The notes under the pieces were generated by a model. It ran no database searches. It saw only the letters and a program-made list of their open reading frames with translations, and was not told the DNA's origin. This document shows positions 7,657 through 15,943 of a stretch of DNA of 64,000 nt, in pieces. The DNA comes from Pseudomonadota bacterium. GTDB taxonomy: Bacteria > Pseudomonadota > Gammaproteobacteria > Steroidobacterales > Steroidobacteraceae. The stretch lies in contig JAEWAF010000136.1 in the NCBI GenBank assembly GCA_023391815.1, positions 62,001 through 126,000 on the forward strand, written 5' to 3'. A program made the position numbers and the translations under genes. Each line of letters starts with the position of its first letter. Position 1 is the first letter of the stretch.

Positions 7657-10599
7657 ATGCGCGCACGTTATTTCGGCTCCGGGCTCCTGTTCGCATTGGC
7701 CTTCGCGCAGGCGAGCGGTCAGACGTTGCCACAGGTCAATGAACCCATTCCCGCGCAGCCGGTCGCTTCGGCGCTCACCGCGTTCTCGCAGCAGACTGGA
7801 CTTCAGATCGTGTATGTCTCGCACGTCGCGGATCGCGTGCAGGCTTCGTCGATACCCGGCGGTCTATCCGCGCAAGAGGCATTGCGCCGGCTCCTCGATT
7901 CAACGGGCCTGACATTCGAATTTCTCGATCGCCGAACCGTCACGATCGTCTCGGAGAAGAAGCGAAACCCGACTGCGCCGGCGACACGCGCGACGTCGCT
8001 GCGCGAGAATGACATTGGATATATTCGCCTCGTCCAGGCGGAGTCTGCGCCTGGTGCTCGCAGCGAGAGTGCCACGGAGGTTTCCTCGCAAGCTGAGCGA
8101 TCCGGGGAAGCGAGGCCGCTGGAGGAGGTCGTCGTCAGCGGCATACGCGGCAGCCTGCGTGAATCGCTCGAAAGCAAACGCGAGGCAACTGCGATCGTCG
8201 ACGTGATCAACTCCGAGGACATCGGCAAGTTCCCCGACAAGAACGTGGCCGATTCTCTGCAGCGCATTCCCGGCATCTCCGTCGATCGCATCTGGGGCGA
8301 AGGGCGCGACATCTTCGTGCGCGGCACCGACAGCACGATGAATCGCACGATGATGAACGGTCAGAGCGTCGCCTCGGCGTACTGGTGGGCGAACGACAAT
8401 CCCAGCCGCGGTTTCAACTACGACATCCTCGCTTCCGAGTTGGTCTCCGCGCTCGAGGTTTACAAGAGTCCGGAAGCCGATATCGACGAGGGAAGCATCG
8501 GTGGCCTCGTGAACGTGCGCACGCGCCGGCCGATGGATCTTGCACCGTTCACGGCGCGGATTTCGGCCGAAGCACAGTACAGCGATCTGCCGGATGAGGT
8601 GGATCCGCAGGCGTCCGGTCTGCTCAGCTGGCGCAACGACGCGGGCACGTTCGGCGCGCTCGGCTCGGTCAGTTATCAAAAGCGTCACATGCGGCGCGAC
8701 GGCCTCGAAGCGTTTCCGGACAACACCTTGTTCGATATCACCGATCAGAATGACAACGTGACCCACGATGTCTATTCGGTGTGGGGCGGCGGCTCGGCGA
8801 TCTTTCAGCAGCAGCGCGAGCGCATTACGGCGAACGCGACATTGCAGTTCCGACCGAACGACGAGTGGGACATCGTGCTCAACTACGTCAACTCGGACAT
8901 GGACATGGACAACCACAATCAGAACTATCTGTTCATGCCCGGCGGCTACAAGCTGCCCGCCGGCGCGACCGTCACGAACCCGGTCTTCGTGCCGACCAGC
9001 GACGGCCGCCAGGCGCTGACGGGCGGCCGGCTCGAAGATCCGGGCACGCCCGGGGCGGCGATCGAGCCGATCTACCGCGACGCCTTCATCAAGTCGCAGG
9101 TGATCGATCTGGACGTGAGCTTCCAGGGCGAGGGCTGGCGCCTGCACGGGCAGAGCGGGTTCACCAATGCCGAAGGCGGCAGCGATCGCGACCAGAACTA
9201 CTGGTTTCAAGGCAACACGCGCGAGGTGATCAACCTCGCTCCCGACACCATCGAAGTCTCTTATCCCGATCTGGACGCGACCGACGCCGCTGCGCTGACG
9301 CTGGCACCGGGGAATCTGCGCGATTGGGTGCGCAAGATGGAGGAAGAGGAGTTCTACGCGCAGGGCGACTTGCAATTCGACTTCGACGGCGGCGTGTTCA
9401 AGGCGTTCAAGACCGGCGTGAAATTTCGAGACGATACCGTCGAGAACAATCGGCGCGTCGGCACCGTGGATCCGAGCAACCCCAACTTTGCGGCGCTCTC
9501 GGCGATCACCATGGACCAGGTGTCCACCGGTCTCACGCCGGAGCTGCACGGAGAGGCCGCAACGTCCGGCTCATTGACCCGATACGCATGGATCAATGGC
9601 GACCTCGCGCGACGGGTCATCGATCCGCTGCTGGATCTTCGGTACGTGTTCGACGAGCGCGCCTATTACAAGATCAACGAACAGATCGTCGCTGCCTACA
9701 TCAAAGGCGATTTCGAGATCGGCCGTCTGCGCGGCAACGCTGGCGTGCGCGCGGTGAGAACCGATCAAGACTCCACTGCGTTCATCAACGGGACTCGCGG
9801 CACCGTCTCGCGCTCGTATACGGACTATTTGCCGAGCGTGAACGCCGTATTTGGAATCACTCACGACCTGCTATTGCGCGGGGCCGTATCGCGAGCAATG
9901 GCGCGCAACACCTTCCAGGATCTGAGCGCCAACATCACCATCGACGCCACCACTGGCAGTGCGAGCGCCGGCAACCCGCGGCTCGATCCTATCTACGCCG
10001 ATCAGTTCGAGCTGGGCGCGGAGTGGTATTTCGGCGATGCCTCGCTGGTGTCGGCAACCTACTTCTGGAAGAGCCTGGATACGTTCATCTACCGGCGCAC
10101 GGCCAGCGAGACGATCGATGGACGGGCAGTGAACGTGACCCGACCGTTCAACAGCAACGACGGCGCCGACATCCAGGGCGTCGAGTTGCAGTGGCAGCAG
10201 TCATTCGGCGCCGGGTTCGGCGCGGTGGTGAACTACACATTTACCGACGCCAGCGTCGACCCGGTCCCGGGCCAGCCGAAGCTCGAGTTGCAGGGCAACT
10301 CCGAGGATCAATTGAACGCATCGGCCTATTTCGAGAACGATCGTTTCAGCGTGCGCCTGTCCTATAACTATCGCTCGGATGCGTTCGGCGCGCTGACCAT
10401 GGGATCGCAGATCGTCACCGACGCGTACAAGCAGTTCGATGCCACGGCCAGCTGGAACTTCAGTGACGCGGTGGTCATCTACGCCACGGCGGTGAACCTC
10501 ACCAACGAAGTCATCTACCAGCACACCGAGGACGGCATTCCGGTGGGCTTCTATGAGAACGGGCCTCGGTACAGCCTTGGTGCGAGAGTGAGGTTCTAA
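7657..10599 (+). CDS. TonB-dependent receptor with N-terminal STN signalling domain (Xanthomonas/Caulobacter type)
   Basis: ATG 7657 is preferred over GTG 7648 because AGGGAG sits at proper distance before it; this gives 980 residues. After a signal peptide comes an STN domain (about residues 25-100, IPAQPVASALTAFSQQTG). The TonB-box-like stretch EEVVVSGIRG and the plug follow (IGKFPDKNVADSLQRIPG, DIFVRGTDSTMNRTMMNG), then a 22-strand-type barrel ending in LGARVRF with a terminal phenylalanine. The plug wording is typical of the TIGR01782 class, often linked to carbohydrate uptake in xanthomonads and caulobacters. It forms one operon with the preceding sigma and FecR genes. The ligand is inferred to be an oligosaccharide from the nearby GH31 and GH127-type genes. 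Confidence 0.9.
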   Translation: MRARYFGSGLLFALAFAQASGQTLPQVNEPIPAQPVASALTAFSQQTGLQIVYVSHVADRVQASSIPGGLSAQEALRRLLDSTGLTFEFLDRRTVTIVSEKKRNPTAPATRATSLRENDIGYIRLVQAESAPGARSESATEVSSQAERSGEARPLEEVVVSGIRGSLRESLESKREATAIVDVINSEDIGKFPDKNVADSLQRIPGISVDRIWGEGRDIFVRGTDSTMNRTMMNGQSVASAYWWANDNPSRGFNYDILASELVSALEVYKSPEADIDEGSIGGLVNVRTRRPMDLAPFTARISAEAQYSDLPDEVDPQASGLLSWRNDAGTFGALGSVSYQKRHMRRDGLEAFPDNTLFDITDQNDNVTHDVYSVWGGGSAIFQQQRERITANATLQFRPNDEWDIVLNYVNSDMDMDNHNQNYLFMPGGYKLPAGATVTNPVFVPTSDGRQALTGGRLEDPGTPGAAIEPIYRDAFIKSQVIDLDVSFQGEGWRLHGQSGFTNAEGGSDRDQNYWFQGNTREVINLAPDTIEVSYPDLDATDAAALTLAPGNLRDWVRKMEEEEFYAQGDLQFDFDGGVFKAFKTGVKFRDDTVENNRRVGTVDPSNPNFAALSAITMDQVSTGLTPELHGEAATSGSLTRYAWINGDLARRVIDPLLDLRYVFDERAYYKINEQIVAAYIKGDFEIGRLRGNAGVRAVRTDQDSTAFINGTRGTVSRSYTDYLPSVNAVFGITHDLLLRGAVSRAMARNTFQDLSANITIDATTGSASAGNPRLDPIYADQFELGAEWYFGDASLVSATYFWKSLDTFIYRRTASETIDGRAVNVTRPFNSNDGADIQGVELQWQQSFGAGFGAVVNYTFTDASVDPVPGQPKLELQGNSEDQLNASAYFENDRFSVRLSYNYRSDAFGALTMGSQIVTDAYKQFDATASWNFSDAVVIYATAVNLTNEVIYQHTEDGIPVGFYENGPRYSLGARVRF

Positions 10600-10627
10600 G
10601 CGCCGCGAACGTCGCGCTGGAGTCTCG

Positions 10628-10726
10628 TCAGCCGGGCTTGCTGGAGCCGGGCTCCCCAAACGCAACGAGTCCCCAGACGACAAGAAGGGCCGCGCCAACT
10701 CGCGCAAGGATTCCGAGCGTCTTCAT
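10628..10726 (-). CDS. Possible 32-residue single-helix membrane peptide
   Basis: A minus-strand frame of 32 codons starts two codons after the murein endopeptidase stop. The product has a basic N-terminus (MKTLGILARVG), a hydrophobic stretch (AALLVVWGLVAF) and a polar tail. This is the shape of a small inner-membrane protein. No good ribosome-binding site is visible apart from a weak CCAAGA, and no family is recognised. It could be translated by coupling to the upstream gene, or it could be chance. Confidence 0.3.
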   Translation of the reverse strand: MKTLGILARVGAALLVVWGLVAFGEPGSSKPG

Positions 10727-10733
10727 TCTTGGG

Positions 10734-11417
10734 CTAGTTTTTCATCGGCCGGCAGGAGACGGAGAAGTCCACATGGTAGTGCTCATCATGCCTGACCCAT
10801 GCCTGCCCCTTCATGAAAGGAATGTTGGTTTTGATGAAGTCGCCCCGCCGGGTCTTGTATAACCGGGGAACGAACGCAGGATCGAAGATGACTCGCTTGA
10901 CTCCTATGCCTGCCGTCCTGGCGGCCTGGTGAAGCGCATATAGATGTTCCGCAATAGCTTCGAAATCGATTGTCAGGCCATCGAATCGAGCCCGTGAGTC
11001 GAACTCGATGCCATAGCCGAACTGGTTCGTCATGGCTGATGGCAAAGCGACAGATCTGCCTTTCGCGTCCCTGACGGGAACCATGAAGTCCACGGCGAGT
11101 CCGTTCTGATGGGTTCGATGTGGCCGAATGCGACCGCCGTGTTCCCATCCGCTTTCCCCATAAACGAACTGAACCCCGGGGGCGGATCGAGCCAGGGAGG
11201 AGTATGCGGCAGAGATGACCTCGGCGACTTTTGAATGAACATAGGTGCGGCCGAGGCTGACGCCAACTGAGCTGTATGGCTCGAAGTTGGTGCCGGACTC
11301 CGGGAGTTGAACGCCATGTTCCAGGCGACCATTGCTTGGTGTCCCGTAACAGATACTTTCGGCGGCTGCCACAGCGGCAGGCGACAGTGCGAGGAGTGCT
11401 AGCAGGAGCGTCCGCAT
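10734..11417 (-). CDS. MepA-like penicillin-insensitive murein endopeptidase (peptidase M74 type)
   Basis: The start at 11417 is supported by GGAGG five bases upstream, giving 227 residues with a signal peptide (MRTLLLALLALSPAAVAAAE). The metal-site motifs of the LAS/M74 peptidases are present: GGRIRPHRTHQNGLAVDF (His-x6-Asp type) and RHDEHYHVDF near the C-terminus. MepA cleaves D-alanyl-meso-diaminopimelyl cross-links of peptidoglycan in the periplasm. The protein is slightly shorter than E. coli MepA. It is transcribed opposite to both flanking loci and has no clear functional link to them. Confidence 0.82.
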   Translation of the reverse strand: MRTLLLALLALSPAAVAAAESICYGTPSNGRLEHGVQLPESGTNFEPYSSVGVSLGRTYVHSKVAEVISAAYSSLARSAPGVQFVYGESGWEHGGRIRPHRTHQNGLAVDFMVPVRDAKGRSVALPSAMTNQFGYGIEFDSRARFDGLTIDFEAIAEHLYALHQAARTAGIGVKRVIFDPAFVPRLYKTRRGDFIKTNIPFMKGQAWVRHDEHYHVDFSVSCRPMKN

Positions 11418-11531
11418 TCGATCCTCCGACTCACTAAGCTCAGGACTTCCCATAGTTCATGTTGATTGCCTCGGGCCGATCGAGCCGTCATTCTCTCACG
11501 CAGTCCAACACTTATCGATCGAGGAGCACTC

Positions 11532-12701
11532 GTGACAGCAACGACCGTGGATTCGCGTGCAGCCACGCAGGGCAGATCGCTGGACAGCCTGAGTACGCCC
11601 TGTCTGGTGCTGGATGAGATGCGCATGATGCGAAACATCGAGCGCCTGCGACGTCGGCTCGAGCCATTCGACGTGCGTTTTCGACCGCATCTGAAGACCA
11701 CCAAATGCGTCGAGATCGCGAAGCGAATGATGCTGTCACAGGCCGGGCCGGCGACTGTTTCGACGCTCACCGAAGCCGAGCAGTTCGCGGACGCGGGCGT
11801 GCGCGACATTCTGTATGCGGTAGGAATCGCGCCGGCCAAACTCGGGCGCGTGCTCGCCCTGCGACGCAGGGGCGTGGAGCTATCGATCATCGTCGACAGT
11901 CGCGAGCAGGCTCGGGCTGTTGCGAAGGCCTCGCGCGACTCGGGCGATGCCATTCCGACGCTGATCGAGATCGATTCGGACGGACATCGTTCGGGCGTTC
12001 GCCCCGAGGATCCTTTGCTGCTCGACATCGCTCGCGACCTGGTCGACGGTGCGGACCTTCGCGGCGTCATGACGCATGCGGGCGCTTCTTACGACCAGCC
12101 AGGGGCGGAGGCGATGATGAAGGCGGCCGATGTCGAGCGGATGGCCGTGGTTCATTCCGCTCAGGTGTTGCGTGATGCGGGTCTGCCTTGCTCGGTCGTC
12201 AGCGTCGGGTCCACACCCACGGCGCATTTCGCACGCGATCTGCACGGGGTCACGGAAGTGCGCGCCGGCGTGTATGTTTTCTTCGATCTGGTCATGGCGG
12301 GTCTCGGTGTATGTACGCTCGACGATCTCGCGCTGACCGTGCTTGCCACCGTGATAGGTCATCAGCGTGACAAAGGCTGGATCATCGTGGACGCCGGATG
12401 GATGGCGCTGTCGCGAGATCGTGGTACGGCGAAACAGCGCGTGGATCAGGGATACGGGCTGGCCTGCGACATACAAGGTCGGCCGTACTCCGATCTGATC
12501 ATGATGCAGGCCAATCAGGAGCACGGCGTGCTCTCTCTGCGTCCTGGCTCACGTGAAACCCTTCCGGAGCTTGCAGTCGGAGCACAGGTCCGAATTTTGC
12601 CCAATCACGCATGCGCAACCGGTGCGCAACACGATTCCTATCACGTGCTTGGTCACGATGGGAACGTGTACACGCAATGGCAGAGGTTCTCGGGATGGTA
12701 G
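11532..12701 (+). CDS. DSD1-family PLP enzyme (D-threonine aldolase / D-serine dehydratase-like)
   Basis: GTG 11532 is chosen because GAGGAG lies five bases upstream, giving 389 residues. The N-terminal alanine-racemase-like barrel carries the PLP-lysine motif RFRPHLKTTKCVEIAK near residue 50. The C-terminal D-serine-dehydratase-like domain ends with LPNHACATGAQHDSYHVL, where the His and Cys normally bind the metal. Related enzymes cleave D-3-hydroxy amino acids such as D-threonine or 3-hydroxyaspartate, or dehydrate D-serine. No signal peptide is seen, so it is cytoplasmic. It precedes the tri-haem cytochrome by 151 bases; a shared pathway is not evident. Confidence 0.82.
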   Translation: MTATTVDSRAATQGRSLDSLSTPCLVLDEMRMMRNIERLRRRLEPFDVRFRPHLKTTKCVEIAKRMMLSQAGPATVSTLTEAEQFADAGVRDILYAVGIAPAKLGRVLALRRRGVELSIIVDSREQARAVAKASRDSGDAIPTLIEIDSDGHRSGVRPEDPLLLDIARDLVDGADLRGVMTHAGASYDQPGAEAMMKAADVERMAVVHSAQVLRDAGLPCSVVSVGSTPTAHFARDLHGVTEVRAGVYVFFDLVMAGLGVCTLDDLALTVLATVIGHQRDKGWIIVDAGWMALSRDRGTAKQRVDQGYGLACDIQGRPYSDLIMMQANQEHGVLSLRPGSRETLPELAVGAQVRILPNHACATGAQHDSYHVLGHDGNVYTQWQRFSGW

Positions 12702-12783
12702 TCGTTCCACCTGATACGTGGCCGGCGTGGTTGCTTTTCTCGCCGGACCCGATGACGCGTTGACCCCGGGACAAGTCATCGCG

Positions 12784-12814
12784 GTTTCCATTCGGCGCGC
12801 CTCGTACGTATATA
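12784..12814 (+). promoter_or_regulatory. Regulon site A: ECF-type promoter before the cytochrome c gene
   Basis: GTTTCC (12784-12789), 12 bases, then TCGTACGTATATA (12802-12814). The geometry is identical to sites at 14184, 15841 and 19104; GTTTCC to CGTATA is 17 bases, a normal ECF -35/-10 distance. The site ends 38 bases before ATG 12853. The sigma factor at 14243 is the likely reader, by inference. Confidence 0.7.
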
Positions 12815-12852
12815 AGACTGGGGCGCCAAACAGCCGGACTCGACAACGAACG

Positions 12853-14145
12853 ATGACATTGAACATTGCAGCTGGCCGTGTCGCCGCTACTTGGGTAACG
12901 CTCGCTCTTACATTCGGTGTTGCTGGCCCGTCGATCGCGGACTCCAGTCGCGCCGACAGTCCGGCCGCGAGCGCCGGCGATCAGAGCAACTCGCTCGTCG
13001 AGCGCGGCCGCTATCTCGCCCGCGCGGGCAACTGCGTCAGTTGTCACACCGTATCGGGCGGAGCGCCGTTCGCGGGAGGTCTGGCCTTCGAGACGCCGTT
13101 CGGAAAAATCTATTCCACGAACATCACGCCCGATCCCGAAACCGGCATCGGTAAGTGGAGCGAGGCGCAGTTCGCGCGAGCGGTGCGCGAAGGCGTGCGG
13201 CCCGACGGAGCGCATCTATATCCCGCGTTTCCATACACCGCATACACCAAGCTGAGCGATGAAGACGTCTCCTCGTTGTATGCGTACTTGAGGATCGTCC
13301 AGCCGGTGAACGACGAGACCCCGGCGAACCAGATGGGCTTCCCGTTCAACCAGCGTTGGGCACTGGGCCTCTGGAAAGCCATGTTCTTCGAGGAGGGCCG
13401 TTTCCAGGCCGACAAGGCGCAGTCCCCCGAGTGGAATCGCGGTGCCTATCTCGTCGAAAGCCTGGGTCACTGCTCGGCGTGCCATTCGCCGCGCAACTTC
13501 ATGGGCGCGGAAAACAGCAGCGACGCGTACACCGGCGGGGAATATAACGATAAGGTGCCGACCGGCGAAATTCGTCCGTGGTCGGCGCCCAATCTCACCA
13601 ATGCGAAGAACGGGCTCGGCCCGTGGCCCCTCGAAGAGATCGCGGCCTATCTCAAGACCGGTCGCAACGCCCTCAGCGAGACGCACGGTCCGATGAACGA
13701 AGTCATCATGAACAGCACGCGTCATCTCACCGATGCCGATACAACGGCAATGGCCACGTATCTGAAGAGCCTGCCGGCCAACGAAGGCGACGTGGGCAAG
13801 CCAGCGAGCGCTACGGTGATGAAGGCCGGTCAAGCGCTGTACAACCTCCACTGCGGCACGTGCCATCAGCCCGACGGTCTCGGCGCGTTGAGCGGCGATG
13901 CGGGCGCGAAGCTGGTTGGCAATCCGGTGGTACAGGCGAGCAATCCGGCGTCGCTGATCAACGTCATTCTCTACGGCCCGCACCTGGCGAAGCTGCCGGG
14001 GCCGAAGCGCTGGAAGGATATGCCCGACAGCTTCGGAGAGAAGCTGGCTGATGAGGAAGTGGCCGCGATCGCGAGCTACATGCGCAATGCCTGGGGCAAC
14101 GTCGGCGGCACGGTGACCCAAGAGCAGGTGGCGAGGCAGCGCTGA
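12853..14145 (+). CDS. Tri-haem c-type cytochrome (alcohol/gluconate dehydrogenase cytochrome-subunit type)
   Basis: A 430-residue protein with an N-terminal signal sequence and three CxxCH haem sites: GNCVSCHTV, GHCSACHSP and CGTCHQPDG. The first domain shows FETPFGKIYSTNITPDPETG, a hallmark of cytochrome subunits of membrane alcohol, aldehyde and gluconate dehydrogenases. These pass electrons from a periplasmic dehydrogenase to quinone or the respiratory chain. No dehydrogenase large subunit lies beside it; the partner may be elsewhere, for instance the GMC enzyme at 39630 or the exported proteins at 22175-28884. Regulon site A stands directly upstream, which ties the gene to the downstream sigma/TBDR locus. 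The ribosome-binding site is weak. Confidence 0.88.
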   Translation: MTLNIAAGRVAATWVTLALTFGVAGPSIADSSRADSPAASAGDQSNSLVERGRYLARAGNCVSCHTVSGGAPFAGGLAFETPFGKIYSTNITPDPETGIGKWSEAQFARAVREGVRPDGAHLYPAFPYTAYTKLSDEDVSSLYAYLRIVQPVNDETPANQMGFPFNQRWALGLWKAMFFEEGRFQADKAQSPEWNRGAYLVESLGHCSACHSPRNFMGAENSSDAYTGGEYNDKVPTGEIRPWSAPNLTNAKNGLGPWPLEEIAAYLKTGRNALSETHGPMNEVIMNSTRHLTDADTTAMATYLKSLPANEGDVGKPASATVMKAGQALYNLHCGTCHQPDGLGALSGDAGAKLVGNPVVQASNPASLINVILYGPHLAKLPGPKRWKDMPDSFGEKLADEEVAAIASYMRNAWGNVGGTVTQEQVARQR

Positions 14146-14183
14146 GCGACAGCCCGCTCGTGGCGAAGTAGAGTGCTCGACCT

Positions 14184-14214
14184 GTTTCCGTCCGGCCGGC
14201 CTCGAACGTATATA
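14184..14214 (+). promoter_or_regulatory. Regulon site B: ECF-type promoter before the sigma factor gene
   Basis: GTTTCC (14184-14189), 12 bases, TCGAACGTATATA (14202-14214), then ATG 14243 after 28 bases. The last 13 bases differ from site A at a single position. Its place before an ECF sigma gene suggests autoregulation. Confidence 0.7.
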
Positions 14215-14242
14215 GGCATGGCCAGCGAGCCAGAAGGTTACG

Positions 14243-14851
14243 ATGCCACCGGACTACGTCCCAGAGCCCACGTTCGTGCCTGAGCCCCCGAGCGATGACG
14301 CCAACGACGGCGCCACGCGGGCGGAGATCGTCAATCGGCTGTTTCGCGAGCACAACCAGGCGCTGGTCAGCCTGTTGACACTGCAGCTGAAGTCGGTGCA
14401 GGACGCGAAGGAGATTGCGCAGGAATCGTACGTGCGACTATTGCAGCTGGATCGACCGGGTGCGGCCAGCTTGCTGCGAGCGTACTTGTTTCGGATCGCC
14501 TCGAACCTCGCGGTCGACCGGCTCCGACAGCGCAGCGTCAGGTATCGCTCGGCCGCTGCGGTCGAAGCCGAGCTGTTCGAAGAGTTGACGGTTCGGGACG
14601 ATCCCGAGCGTCGCACCCTGGCGGCCGAGGAACTTGGTTTTGTAAACCGGTGTCTGGAAGAGTTGACGCCGTCGGCGCAGCGTGCGTTCTACCTGCACCG
14701 GGTGCAAGGGATGAGCGTGATCGAGATCGCGGCCGAGCTCAAAGTGACCGAGAGGATGGTCCGGCACCACCTGACCCGTGCATTGATGTATTGCCAGCTG
14801 CGTCTGAGAGGCGCAAGCAGAGAGGAGGCGCTGGAGCGCCTGAAGCGATGA
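14243..14851 (+). CDS. ECF RNA polymerase sigma factor (FecI-like), likely master regulator of the 12.8-28.9 kb locus
   Basis: A 202-residue sigma factor with an unusual proline/acidic N-terminal tail (MPPDYVPEPTFVPEPPSDD). Region 2 shows DAKEIAQESYVRLLQLD and LRAYLFRIASNLAVDRLR; region 4 shows LTPSAQRAFYLHRVQGMSVIEIAAELKVT. AGAAGG lies before the ATG. The gene overlaps the fecR-like gene by four bases. Its own upstream site B recurs before the cytochrome and both downstream TBDRs, so it probably activates all four transcripts. That regulatory link is an inference from motif repetition; the sigma family assignment is firm. Confidence 0.9.
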   Translation: MPPDYVPEPTFVPEPPSDDANDGATRAEIVNRLFREHNQALVSLLTLQLKSVQDAKEIAQESYVRLLQLDRPGAASLLRAYLFRIASNLAVDRLRQRSVRYRSAAAVEAELFEELTVRDDPERRTLAAEELGFVNRCLEELTPSAQRAFYLHRVQGMSVIEIAAELKVTERMVRHHLTRALMYCQLRLRGASREEALERLKR

Positions 14852-15828
14852 CAGGTTCGACCCCCACAACCGCAGACCTCGACCGAATGGCGGCGGCCGC
14901 CGACTGGTTGGTCCGTTTGCACGACGCACCGGGCGATGAAGCGCTCGCGGTGGCGTGGCTGCAATGGTGTGAGGAGGACCCGCGCAACCTGCAGGAATTC
15001 CAATCGGCACAATTGGTATGGCACGCGGCCAATCCAGCGGCACCCGCAACGATGGCCGAAGTTACAGCATTCCCGCCGCGGGTGGTGGAGCGCCAGCCGA
15101 GTCGTCGAACCTGGTTCGGCCTCGCGGCGGCGGTACTGATCGCAATCGGCATCGGCTCATTCGCACTTTTGCGATCCGCTCATGACGAGCTGTTGCAAAG
15201 CTATGAGACGCCCATCGCCGGCACCGGAAGCAGCGTGCTGCCCGATGGCTCTCGGGTGGAGTTGGGCGCGGACTCGCGCATCACGACGCGTTACACCGCC
15301 AGCCAGCGCTTCATCAGCGTCGATGCGGGCGAGGCGTATTTCCTGGTGGCGAAGGATCCCGGCCGCCCGTTCCTCGTGGACGCGGGCGGCATGCAGATCA
15401 CCGCCGTCGGTACCGCTTTCAATGTCAGGCGCAACAACGATCGGGTCGTGATCGCGGTGAGCGAGGGCCAGGTGCAGCTGGACAACGAGGAGAAGAGTGC
15501 GCGCACGCCGCTATTGGCGGGACAACAGGCCGTTTACAGCAGCGATTCAGGCACCGTCACGATCGCGCAGATCAACGCGATGGACGTGGCCTCCTGGCGC
15601 AACGGTGTGCTCAAGTACATGCACGAGCCGCTCGGCAGCGTCGCCCAGGATCTGAGCCGATATCACAACAAGCGCATCGTCATCAGCGATGCCCGCTTGA
15701 GCGCGATGCCGTTCACTGGCACTGTGTTCAGCTCGCGCATCGGCGACGCATTGAAGGCGCTCGAGAGCGTGTTTCCATTGCAGGTCCGGGAGCGAGGTGA
15801 CGCGATCGAGCTGGCGCCTCGCGGCTGA
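14848..15828 (+). CDS. FecR-type anti-sigma factor
   Basis: A 326-residue protein overlapping the sigma gene. The short cytoplasmic N-terminal part has ADWLVRLHDAPGDEALAVAW, typical of the DUF4880 anti-sigma region. One transmembrane helix lies near residues 90-108 (FGLAAAVLIAIGIGSFALL). The periplasmic FecR domain shows VLPDGSRVELGADSRITTRY and DAGEAYFLVAKDPGRPF, then a DUF4974-like end (LSRYHNKRIVISDARL). It should transmit receptor occupancy to the cognate sigma factor. The next gene, an STN-domain TBDR, starts 115 bases later and has its own site C. Confidence 0.9.
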   Translation: MTGSTPTTADLDRMAAAADWLVRLHDAPGDEALAVAWLQWCEEDPRNLQEFQSAQLVWHAANPAAPATMAEVTAFPPRVVERQPSRRTWFGLAAAVLIAIGIGSFALLRSAHDELLQSYETPIAGTGSSVLPDGSRVELGADSRITTRYTASQRFISVDAGEAYFLVAKDPGRPFLVDAGGMQITAVGTAFNVRRNNDRVVIAVSEGQVQLDNEEKSARTPLLAGQQAVYSSDSGTVTIAQINAMDVASWRNGVLKYMHEPLGSVAQDLSRYHNKRIVISDARLSAMPFTGTVFSSRIGDALKALESVFPLQVRERGDAIELAPRG

Positions 15829-15840
15829 GCGCCGTTGACG

Positions 15841-15871
15841 ACTTCCCTCCGAGGCGTTTCGAAAGTATATA
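15841..15871 (+). promoter_or_regulatory. Regulon site C: ECF-type promoter before the STN-TBDR gene
   Basis: ACTTCC (15841-15846), 12 bases, TCGAAAGTATATA (15859-15871). It starts 12 bases after the fecR stop and ends 72 bases before ATG 15944. Spacing is exactly that of sites A, B and D, with small changes in the -35-like box and one base of the -10-like box. Confidence 0.65.
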
Positions 15872-15943
15872 TCCCCACTACTACAAGAGTTCCGCGCTGC
15901 CAGTTGCAGCGGCGGGACACGATGGTGAGTTGGGGGACGGGTG

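Noticed and set aside
7900..9549. Long open frame on the strand opposite a TBDR gene; similar ones at 19032-20837, 24363-26012 and 25883-27784
   Set aside because: They mirror well-supported genes in GC-rich DNA, lack ribosome sites and encode low-complexity Arg/His-rich products.
6018..10599. Iron-citrate (fec) uptake system, from the FecI/FecR/TBDR gene order
   Set aside because: No Fur box was recognised, no iron ABC importer is present, and the neighbours are plant-glycan hydrolases. The order only shows the signalling mechanism.
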